Assembly: GCA_035578905.1 (NCBI GenBank)
Contig: JAQJVL010002604.1
Span: 25,904-89,903, forward strand
DNA length: 64,000 nucleotides
Reading direction: 5' to 3'
From: Stictocephala bisonia
Lineage: Eukaryota > Arthropoda > Insecta > Hemiptera > Membracidae
Both the position numbers and the translations under genes were made by a program. Every line of letters begins with the position of its first letter. Positions within the stretch are counted from its first letter, which is position 1. The notes under the pieces were generated by a model, which saw only the letters and a program-made list of their open reading frames with translations, made no database searches and had not been told where the DNA came from. Below are positions 57,001 to 64,000 of the stretch, piece by piece.

Positions 57001-57453
57001 ATTTACAATTCCCTGTTTGGAATGGTTAATTTTTTTCGGAGTGGGTATGTAAGAAGAGGCGTACAAAGGTTGAAATTTAACAATGAACAGATCTAGGTGT
57101 AAAACGTTTTCAATTACCCACCCACTACCCTGACTAACCCACCTACCCACGCTTTCTAAAATTTTGTCTGTAGCCTCGGAATACTGAGTATCTAGAGAGT
57201 CGGAAGGTAGCAAAGGACGAGTTTTACCATGAAAGAAGGGAGTTGTAGTCATTTCTTCGTTGTTAACAATTTTTGTGAATTTAATTTGAACCGCGATGTA
57301 CCATTTGACTCCCCCGAGCCTGTTTAGGTGGTTATTTATTTCGGACATAATTTTATTTTTATGTTCAGTAAGTACGTGAAGGAGATCGGAACCGGAAGTG
57401 TCGAATCGACGGGATATGGTGACCAGGTTATCGTTAATGGCAAAGGATTCCAT
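54007..57453 (-). CDS. polB: Protein-primed family B DNA polymerase (Polinton type), intact
   Basis: An open 1148-codon frame from ATG at 57453. In order: N-terminal domain with an OTU-like stretch (DDQKCFLYSVLAHLYP, about residues 155-170), a CDYC...H...C finger (about 270-295), exonuclease I motif IYCDFESF (about 329), an HNH/endonuclease VII-like insertion CHLC..L...VANHNHLTGEF...HNSCNLNY (about 421-455), exonuclease II/III regions (LRGYDCHHLIQ; LYLLTDVLLLADVF), palm motif A YLDCNNLYG (about 713), motif B NNATYGKS (about 876) and motif C MTDTDSLFY (about 972). This is the DNA_pol_B_2 layout that copies linear Polinton/adintovirus genomes using a terminal protein. Size is normal. The whole frame is clean, in contrast to the left copy. 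Confidence 0.92.
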   Translation of the reverse strand: MESFAINDNLVTISRRFDTSGSDLLHVLTEHKNKIMSEINNHLNRLGGVKWYIAVQIKFTKIVNNEEMTTTPFFHGKTRPLLPSDSLDTQYSEATDKILESVGRWVSQGSGWVIENVLHLDLFIVKFQPLYASSYIPTPKKINHSKQGIVNIKNDDQKCFLYSVLAHLYPDRNRRISYYKKLESKLNMSGISYPVKITDLDKFEKLNPTLSVNVFGFEKDEIYPLRITKEKFRLHHVNLLLLTTDTTSHYCLITNMSRLLAHLTKYRSAMFYCDYCLHRFWTKDLLTNHLPLCSPHGAQKTRLPTEDEKLMYFKNYTLTHKVPFTIYCDFESFVVPIDTALNDPTTSHTTNTAHHVPSGFCYVIIDSDGKPVKQPKVYSGPDVVDTFLNCLIEESKELLPIIHKNIPINMSPQDKIVFKNATTCHLCQKPLDGDKVANHNHLTGEFLGPAHNSCNLNYKVPDHIPVFFHNLRGYDCHHLIQGLGKFKKEKLLCIATTSERYISVTLESLRFLDSLQFLNASLDTLVSNLVSDGASKFKILGQCMTNTELILRKGVFPYTYMTNQSKFNDTELPPKEAFYNDLTKTHITDEDYLHAQTVWNTFDMTSMKQYHDLYLLTDVLLLADVFENFRTTSMTYYGIDPCNVYSAPGLAWNSMLKMTDVHLELLTDIDQHLFVESGIRGGVSMIPNRYAQANNPYLPNFDNTKPTNYLLYLDCNNLYGTSMSDRLPESGFNWIDPQDIDITNVPDDSDIGYILEVDLHYPDHLHDLHSDFPLAPERKVVTYDMLSTYCRDLLDELDYKPPKTEKLLTTLSDKTKYVVHYRTLKLYLELGLVLTKIHRVLSFKQSAWLAPFINFNTEKRKQSKNNFEKDFFKLMNNATYGKSLENVRSRIDFKLVNNEKQLVKWTASPRLKTFFAYNKDIAGLALKKQTIFLNRPIYVGFTVLEISKLIMYNFHFNWAVTKYGKNVKLCMTDTDSLFYNVYTPDVYADMKNELHLFDTSDYPPSHPCYSNVNKKVLGKFKDELNSNPAREIIGLRAKCYSVLNSDLEEKKVAKGVPRVAIKKHLKHQMYKDCLLNHTLKTTSTLNIRSDKHNIYTQNISKLSLSPFDDKRYILENGIDTLAYGHHIISKKRSLEHDHDYTTKKPKLK

Positions 57454-58252
57454 GGTTAGGATACAATGAAATTAATTATTAAATTAAAGTAAAACAAAGG
57501 GCCCAAAATACCGTACAGAGAACGGTGTCCAAAATATAAATTACAAGAATCAAGTTAAAGTATTTATGATGAGAATAATTGTATTTAATAACGAGTAGGA
57601 GCAATCAACGTCTGATCGGCGCGAGCGCAAGAGCAGAAGTGAGAAAGATTACTTGTGGTAGGTAGGTGAAGTAGGGAGAGAAGGGGGAGGGGAGGGGAGG
57701 GGGAGGGGAGGGGGTAACCAATCAGAACGTAGCATTTGGATCAGGCGCCTGTCCAGACTTGAAACTCCGATTACGTCATCCCGCGCACAGCTGTTGGTAG
57801 TTCCCACGCATGCCCGCCCTTGAGTGTCGCGCCGGGAAAACCAGTCCTGGAGTCCTATACCCGAGTTTCGCACCGCTGTATGAGTGGTGACGTAACGCGC
57901 TTGTCCACCGAGCACAAGTCCCCGCGCATGCGCGCTCGACCAGCAGACGACGCGTGCATCGTACGAAGGTAGCCACAGAGGAATACCCAAAAGCATTTTA
58001 TATAGTGTAAAGACCGCCATCTTTTTTGCATTTTATATAGTATAACACGGAAAAAGTTAGGTTAAGAGAGTATTTTATATAGTATGATGTGGGAATTTGG
58101 AGGGAAATTTAGGAATTTGAGGGAAATTTTGGGAGGGAAAATTCCCACGGGGGTTGGTACCACTGCGCCGCCATCTTGGACAAGTCACGTGACCGCTCTC
58201 GACCAATCAGAGGCCAGAAAAGTGAGCCTCAAACCCCTAGTTTATGTCTACT
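57454..58252. promoter_or_regulatory. Right terminal noncoding region (mirror of 38104-38900)
   Basis: Mirrors the left end: three CTATATAAAAT-type boxes, now at about 57996-58082 on the minus strand, a CpG-rich tract and a G-rich run (57680-57713). Upstream of the intact PolB, so the likely promoter of that gene. Confidence 0.5.
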
Positions 58253-58258
58253 ATGGTC
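58253..58258. repeat. Polinton target-site duplication, right copy (ATGGTC)
   Basis: Exact match to 38098-38103, directly after the inverted terminus ...GTCTACT. Confidence 0.9.
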
Positions 58259-58640
58259 TATTGGAGCTGAAGTTTGTGAAAGAGGACAAAAAAGAAAAGA
58301 AAATTATGATTGGAGATAACCTGACCAGTCACATTTCACAGACACATTCTGCATACTTGAAGAATGCAGAAAGAATAACTTAAGCTTTATCTTTCTTCCC
58401 CCTAATAGCACTGGAATCACTCTTCCATTGGATGTCACTTTTTTCCAATATCTCAAAACCAAGTGCCGTGAAACTCTAGATTCTTGGAAAACTAAAAACT
58501 GAGGAGTTGTACAAAAAGATACACTTACTCATTTCTTTAAAAAATTACTTCTAGAAATAGGGGATGAAAACATTTATAAAAATGTCATAAGTGGGTTTAA
58601 AGGGGCCGAATTGTTTCTGTTAAGTATGATATTTTTAACT
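58259..58640 (+). pseudogene. pogo/Tigger-type DDE_1 transposase fragment
   Basis: Frames directly beyond the Polinton read KKIMIGDNLTSHIS (catalytic Asp region), then, after a shift, LPPNSTGITLPLDVTFF with the usual LPP.ST..QPLDV signature, and VISGFKGAELF at the end. This is the C-terminal half of a DDE_1 (pogo/Tigger/jerky-like) transposase. The N-terminal half should lie left of the Polinton if the insertion split it, but I do not recognise it there. Confidence 0.55.
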
Positions 58641-59232
58641 AATTAAAAGAAATAACTTAACCAAATACTATATATTTTATTACAGAAATAAAAATATCTA
58701 ACTAACCCTTAAATGCCTTGGCGGGTTCATATTTGACCCCAAAGAGTTTTCATTTTAATATTCCACCACTAGGGAGCGTGGTAAAAAGCTATCGGCTCTT
58801 GTAATCCTAGTTCCCGTCAGGCAGCAGAGTGTACAGTTCGGCTGCGTGTTTCTGTGTGTCGTTCTGTGTCCAGTACTCTCTGGAGTCTCATCTGACCTCA
58901 CCAGGATAGGAGTATAGGCCTTTTTCTATGTTGAAATACTTTAAAGTAATTATTCAAGATGCTGACATGACTGAATTAAAAGCCTTGTTTGGTTTACTAA
59001 TATTTACATTCTTTTATACTGATATAAAACAAAACTAATTTCTCTGGAGGATAAATTACTCCTTGTTTTAAATTAAATTTAGCTGTAAATATATTGTAAA
59101 TAGTGTTTTCTTTACTATTTACTTATTAAAAATCTCGTATTATGAATATGAAGTATTTGAAATACATTTTAAAAATGGAATAAAAGTTTATCAATTTATT
59201 TTTGTTTTATAAAAAACTACATATAAATCATT
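58641..59232. other. Noncoding spacer
   Basis: AT-rich with one GC-richer block (58780-58910). No gene or transposon end recognised. Confidence 0.4.
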
Positions 59233-59441
59233 ATGAAGAAAACTGGTGACTTAAGAATTAGCTATTTTATCAAAACAAGAGCCCAGGCAAAAATTAAATG
59301 TAATGGTTTGGGTCAAAGTCAAACCAAAAAACTACAGACCCCATTACAAGACAACGTAAATGTTCATAAAACAATAAATGTACTAATAAAAAAAAAAAAA
59401 AAAATAAAAAAAGAACAAGTAAAACAGTCCAATCTCCTTCA

Positions 59442-60258
59442 ATGTCACATAAACAAGAAGAAGGAAACCATCTTCAAATTACTGGCAATATAAATATGGG
59501 ACCAACTTTAAACAAAGAACTTTTTCCTATTTTTGTAAATAATAAACCCCAGATAGATACTGATTTAAAAAAAGAGCTTACCGTTTGTAGGGAGAAGTTT
59601 GAAATTTTAGGAAAGACATGGCTGACAGACAATGTTTTGACAAAATATTTTAATGTACTAACACTAAAGCTTATAGGTATAAATAGCAAAATTGCGTTAA
59701 TGGATCCTGCTATCTGTCAGGGAATAAAAACCCTAAATGACTTCAATGCATTTCTGGACCCTACACTACAAGATAAAGATATCATTATTATGCCAGTTAA
59801 TAATTATGAGGAAATAGTTAGATGGGAGCCACCTCCAAGAACCTTCACCTGTACATGAAAATGACTGTAGAGACAGTCATTGGAGCACCCTGATTTTTAA
59901 TATACAGCACAATGAGTTTTATCACTATGACTCAGCCAGTAATATAAATCTAGGTCACACAAAAATCATATCATATCAAAAAAACTTGCAGAACTTTTTT
60001 GACATGCCGCATGATCCAGAAACCATATCGATTACAGATCCCATTCAACATAATTCCTTTGACTGTGGAGTATACGTTATCCTGGCGACGGAGTATATAA
60101 TACAAAACTTATCCACTAACAGATCTCTGAAAAATATACAGATTCCGTCTTATGATAGCATGGACTGTATAAAAAAAGCACTCCTACATCTCATATGCAC
60201 TGAACAGAGGTTTTTTGGTTACAAAGGATATTTTGACATCTCTTATAGTACCTGCTAA
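59442..60258 (+). pseudogene. Ulp1-like (C48) cysteine protease, one frame break
   Basis: The first part (59442-59858) includes KTWLTDNVLTKYFNVL, the usual W L....I..Y Ulp1 opening. After a frame break the catalytic His is in DSHWSTLIF (59878), the Asp in HYDSASN (about 59925), and the Gln and Cys in IQHNSFDCGVYVILATEY (60042-60095). All four catalytic positions are present. Stop at 60258. A Lys-rich frame just upstream (59233-59493) may be its N terminus. Ulp1 domains are common accessory genes in several DNA transposon groups. With no host gene nearby, a transposon origin is likely. It is followed by SGNH-like pieces. Confidence 0.65.
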
Positions 60259-60609
60259 AAATGGTAACAGTAAGTCTCCAACAAACTGCAGTGTTTTTCA
60301 AGAGAGAGCTCTACACTACAAAAAGGAACATGAAGCATTAGTTAACGAAAATAAAAAAACTTCACTCTGAAATAAGAGAGTTAAAAGATTTTTACCAAAG
60401 TGAGGATGTTCTGGTAGGTAAATCAACGTGTGAAATCTTAACTTCTAATATATTCTCTCCACTTAATTAAACGCTACAAAAAACACAAGTGAGAAAACTA
60501 AAACTGTTAAGACTGTCTACACTAAAGCAATAACTCCAAATAAGATATCCAAAACCCACAGGTCTACAGTGTTAAATTCTTCAACAACTTCGGTAACAAA
60601 AGTAATAAA

Positions 60610-61049
60610 AATCTTATATTACTGTCTGATAGCCAGGGCAAGGAATTACCAACATGTTCTGATGGGTGTGAATACCAATTGTAGTACTTGTGAAGATAAT
60701 GTACAGTTTGGAGCACCTCTAGAAACTGGTCAAGTCAGTAGGAAATGATCCAGAACTAATGAGCAAGGAGAACTGGGTTTTGGTGATGGGTGGATGCAAT
60801 GATGTGGCCAATCACAGTGGTAACCAACACCAGCTGACAACAGAACTTAACAATTGTTTTTAAAATACAGTAAAGAGTTTATATAATACAAATATAATAA
60901 TAGCTACATTTCCCTACCACTACGATCTGCATAACAACGATAAAAAACAGTTTGCTGGCAGAAATCAACAATAACATAAGAAAATTAAGTGTCCAATAAC
61001 CTAATGTTCACATTCTAGACCTTTACATGTTAGAGAGGCGGTATCATAC
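60610..61049 (+). pseudogene. SGNH/GDSL-hydrolase-like fragment
   Basis: In shifting frames: LLSDSQGKELPT (60626, block I with the nucleophile Ser), WVLVMGGCNDVANHS (60775, the G.ND block III) and IIIATFPYHYDLHN (60900). The order fits SGNH hydrolases found as accessory domains in some LINEs and DNA transposons. Several frame breaks. Cut off by the Tc1/mariner-type element at 61052. Confidence 0.5.
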
Positions 61050-61789
61050 TATACTCAATTCCACGTTCACCGTGCAGTACAGATTTTACGGGAAATGGTC
61101 AACTACTACCTGTACTGTAAATATAAAGTTTTTTGTTATGTGGGTTGCGTCAACTGTCCTCGCGACCCGCGTGAAGGCGCCAAAGTAGATATTACTACTT
61201 TCTGCTTTCTGTAGGCTACGTAACAATAAAGATGGTCATATGATGTGTGTTTCAGTTATCTGTGATGCTTTTTATCACTATGGATTGGTATTTAAAAAAA
61301 AGCAGCCTATGATAAAAGTGTAATAGGAAATTTTAAAAACGTGATTAAAATTCATCTAAGTGCTGTAGGTTTACTTTAATATGAAACAATATAATTGGTA
61401 CAAATAAAATTGATCCGTCGCTTTTCTCGCAGTTATAAGGTTCTGAACGTGGGAAGGAAAGGAAACAATCTGTCCTGTGTTGTCTACTATCGGGGACGTC
61501 AACAGTCCTCTATTATAAATAGAATGCCTCGACAGGGCAACAACAATAACAAATGGTTACTGATAAGACGGGCTTGTAAACGTTAGTCCAACTGCCAAAC
61601 AATTGATCAGTTTGGTGGAGGTAACTTGCCTTTGTGGACGTGCGTTGTATACGTGACTATAGTGAATATAGTGATTTATTAAGTTTTATTTATTTATCAC
61701 ACATAATTGCGTAGTGTAACATTTGTTTATAGTTTTTATTCTTTACACTAAGATTTGATACGTTTATTACGACATATTGATTTTGTGTT

Positions 61790-63184
61790 ATGGCGTCGAG
61801 ATCTGCAGGAAAACCTATTAAAAGTGGCGACCGTACAACAGTGTTGAATGTTTTTAAATACTTCAAAAAATCATTTCCTGAAGAAAATGTGACATTTTGG
61901 GTTAAAAAAACTAGTGAAGCAACTTTAAACAGTGTGCGCTCGGTTTACAAATTTCGGAAAGAGGAGAGCACTGGGAATATCGTAACGCCAAGAAAAACAC
62001 CGCGTAAAATAGAATACAAAACTAGTAGGAAACTTAAATATGATGGGTTTGTTGTTGGAACTATTCGGAAGATTATACATTCCTTTTTCGCTACTAATAC
62101 ACCTCCAACACTTTCTGCAGTTTTAGAAAAAGTAAACGAAGATCCAGATCTTCCCGAGTTTAAAAGAACAACGCTGTGGAGGCTGGTTAGGAAAAATGGA
62201 TTTTGCTTTGAAAAGCGCAGAAGACAGTCTTTATTGTTAGAAAGAGACGATTTAATTGTTTGGCGCCATTCATACTTAAGATCAATGAGGCAGTTTAGGA
62301 AACAAAAGAGAAATATTGTGTTTATGGACGAAACATGGGTAAATGTTGGGCAAGCGACCTCAAAAATATGGAGAGATACAACTATTAAAACACCGAAGGA
62401 TGCTTTCTTAGCTGGACTGACGACGGGGTTAAAAGACCCAACTCAACGAGGGCCCCGTTTTGTTATTGTGCATGCAGGAGGAGAAAGTGGCTTTGTTGAA
62501 GGAGCGCAGCTTATATTTTTAGCAAAAAAAAGGAGCAGCCGATTTCCACGCTGAAATGGATGGAGAAACATATGAAAAATGGTTTGAAGAACAATTAGTC
62601 CCTAATGTTCCTCCCGGTACTGTTGTTGTTATTGACAACGCATCGTACCATAGCCGTAAAGTGGAAAAAATACCAAATACAAAAACTAAAAAGAAGACAT
62701 AAAGAATTGGTTAATAGCTAAACAAGTAGCTTTTCCACCGGACATCTTGAAGAAAGAACTGCTCGCTGAGGTGCAAAAAATTAAGCATCTTTTTAATCTT
62801 AACGTTGTCGACGAGATAGCCAAGACCCATAAACTCGAAGTTCTGAGACTCCCTCCTTATCATTGCGAGTTAAATCCTATAGAATTAGTGTGGAGCCAAG
62901 TTAAAAGGCATGTGGCTGTTAATAACAAAACGTATAATGTCAAGCTAATGGAGCCATTAATTGAAAACGCCTTTAAGGCCGTCACAAAAGAGCAATGGAA
63001 CAACTACTGCAATAACGTGGACAAAATTGAAAAAGAAATGTGGAAGATTGATAATTTGCAGGATGACGTGGAACCTTTAATTATTCAACTCTCGGGGTCT
63101 TCGACAAACTTGTCCAGTGAGGGAGAAGATAGCTCAACTACGTCACACGTCAGCGTTGAATCTGGAGTTGCTTTGCTACAGTAA
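61790..63184 (+). pseudogene. DD82E transposase, two homopolymer frameshifts
   Basis: ATG at 61790. An N-terminal helix-turn-helix region (RTTVLNVFKYFKKSFPEE...) and a second basic part (PPTLSAVLEKVNEDPDLPEF, RTTLWRLVRKNGFCF) precede the first catalytic Asp in IVFMDETWVNVG (residue about 180). A run of eight A at about 62523 shifts the frame. The next frame has HAEMDGETYEKWF and the second Asp in VVVIDNASYHS. A second indel near 62695 is followed by a clean 145-codon end with YHCELNPIELVWSQVKRH (Glu) and an acidic tail. Apart from the two indels, both in A-rich runs, the gene looks complete at about 455 residues, so either a young inactive copy or an intact one with sequencing errors. Confidence 0.75.
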
Positions 63185-63510
63185 ATCAAGGAAGGCAATC
63201 AACGTGAGTAAAGTTATAAAAATAAAATAGGAATATCATGACATCATAATTGTAGCCTATGGCCTATATGAATAAATATATTTGGTGTTTAATATACATA
63301 TTTTTACTTATCTATAACTGCGTTAATTATCATTCCAAATTTATTACTTTCACATGACTGAATCTTATTTAACTTACATTGTTTAAGTGTTAAAGAATTG
63401 CTCTCTGAACTCTTTTTATCTATGAATAAAAGTAAGTTTAAGACAAAACTAAATAAAATATAGGCCCAACCGAAGTAAAATAATTAATTCGGTGTATAAA
63501 AGGAGCGTTG

Positions 63511-63593
63511 CGCGAGAGTTGATTGTTTTTTGGACGGCCGCGAGAGTTGATGTTTTTTGGACGGCCGCGAGAGTTGATGTTTTTTGGACGGCT
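63511..63593. repeat. 27-bp tandem repeat x3 near 3' end of DD82E element
   Basis: Three copies of GCGAGAGTTGATGTTTTTTG-GACGGCC (first copy with one extra T) lie about 50 bp inside the right terminal repeat. Not present at the left end. Possibly an asymmetric transposase-binding array. Confidence 0.75.
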
Positions 63594-63674
63594 AGTAACG
63601 GACGAGACTGCCGTTTGGGATAACATGGCGTAATGGGCGCTCCGTACTGTACGGTGAACGTGGAATTGAGTATA

Positions 63675-64000
63675 GCCAAGGTTTTCATATCAACAGGAGA
63701 GGGAAAAAAATGTGTTTCAAAGTTAATATATAATATAGGTAAGAGATCAAACTCTAAACAAGCCATGATAGTACAGACATGCAAAAACAGAAAATTAACA
63801 TAAAGATACAGTAGTGGATAAAATAAGGCAGAGCTAATTCAAAGAATTCTGACTAGTGACAAAAAGTTTAGCATTTGCCCACTGTATATCCGAGAGACCT
63901 GGGACATGAGAGACAAATGTCAGCTGCAGTGGCGGTCGAGTTCAGAAAGATATTCGGGAGGCCCACCATATTGGACTATATGAATAAAAAACTTGGCAAT
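63675..64000. other. Right edge, nothing recognised
   Basis: Sequence after the DD82E element. Short open frames only, with no motif that I can name. It may continue the element interrupted at 61050. Confidence 0.3.

Larger units (their letters stand above)
38104..58252. mobile_element. Palindromic Polinton/Maverick (adintovirus-like) element, 20.1 kb
   Basis: The outer ends are inverted (AGTAGACATAAACTAGGGGT) and flanked by ATGGTC. The whole left arm (38104-47498) is repeated in reverse as the right arm (49195-58252), around a single-copy loop (47499-49194). Both arms carry PolB, BIR protein, integrase, packaging ATPase, GT-like protein, PPP1R15-like protein and a hypothetical gene in the same order. 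Arm identity is high apart from indels, and each arm is garbled in different places. The usual 20-kb Polinton gene set is only half present: no major or minor capsid or adenain-type protease is visible. This is either a genuine inverted-duplication deletion form or a collapsed assembly of two overlapping copies. The correct duplication at both outer ends and the dissimilar flanks favour the first. Confidence 0.85.
49195..58252 (-). repeat. Right arm of Polinton palindrome
   Basis: Inverted copy of 38104-47498, in generally better condition: PolB and the PPP1R15-like gene are open here. A poor-quality patch lies at 50110-50480. Confidence 0.9.
61052..63672 (+). mobile_element. Tc1/mariner-superfamily element, DD82E (Sailor-like)
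   Basis: Terminal inverted repeats of about 30 bp (TACTCAATTCCACGTTCACC at 61052; inverted at 63644-63672) with a single mismatch, flanked by TA (61050-61051 and 63673-63674). Length 2.6 kb. The transposase has the IS630/Tc1/mariner triad with about 82 residues between the second Asp and the Glu. It interrupts the SGNH-like region. Confidence 0.8.

Noticed and set aside
57649..58020. 123-codon frame in the Polinton right end (also 38336-38614)
   Set aside because: It spans TATA-like boxes and C-rich runs in the terminal region, is open by composition, and has no similarity that I can name.
38104..58252. Palindrome as a simple template-complement hairpin read artefact
   Set aside because: A hairpin artefact would also mirror the flanking DNA. 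Here the flanks differ and each side shows the same 6-bp ATGGTC in direct orientation. It remains possible that assembly joined two overlapping copies.
1..64000. CRISPR arrays, tRNA or rRNA genes, bacterial-type operons
   Set aside because: None seen; the tandem repeats here are minisatellites without spacer variation, and gene structure is eukaryotic.

Overview
The window is eukaryotic, almost certainly from an insect. It is AT-rich and carries spliced transposase genes with GT/AG introns. It is packed with transposon families typical of arthropod genomes; a hemipteran host is my guess from general feel, not from a diagnostic gene. I see no ordinary host gene. Nearly everything recognisable is a mobile element or a fragment of one. 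Base quality looks uneven: about 1-13,000, 44,000-44,950 and 50,110-50,480 show stretched homopolymers and dense one-base indels like unpolished assembly, so many frameshifts may not be biological.

Layout. 1-13,600: two degenerate direct copies of a 2.2-kb noncoding repeat (1-2165 and 7717-9905) flank a segment holding a decayed ZBED-type hAT element (3182-5804); the rest is low complexity. 13,610-16,752: a broken piggyBac element with TTAA sites. 17,020-30,690: a nested stack. A LINE fragment is split by a Sola-like transposon with AATT target duplication (17,103-29,598). That element is itself split by a 7-kb P-superfamily element with a THAP-domain transposase (17,375-24,357) and by a well-preserved three-exon piggyBac (26,509-29,410). 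30,776-36,905: a minus-strand LINE containing a 104-bp-arm foldback element and a mariner-like element with very long terminal repeats. 58,259-64,000: fragments of a pogo/Tigger-type DDE gene, a Ulp1-like protease, an SGNH-like hydrolase, and a DD82E (Sailor-like) Tc1/mariner relative (61,052-63,672).

The centrepiece is 38,104-58,252, a Polinton/Maverick (adintovirus-like) element flanked by a perfect 6-bp duplication, ATGGTC. It is a giant palindrome: a 9.4-kb left arm and a 9.1-kb right arm are inverted copies around a 1.7-kb unique loop. Each arm carries, from the end inward, protein-primed PolB, a BIR-domain (IAP-like) gene, an integrase with chromodomain, an A32/FtsK-type packaging ATPase, a Cys-rich protein that may be a GT14-type glycosyltransferase, a PPP1R15/GADD34-like PP1-binding miniprotein, and a Polinton-associated hypothetical gene. 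The loop holds an F-box-like gene and a fibre-like gene that is cut off at the fold-back junction. I see no major capsid, penton or adenain-type protease gene, so the element looks like a fold-back deletion form that kept the replication, integration and host-interaction genes and lost the capsid half.

The most interesting biology is this host-interaction set (apoptosis inhibitor, eIF2-alpha phosphatase adaptor, F-box protein) in an integrated virus-like element, together with the palindromic architecture bounded by a correct target-site duplication.
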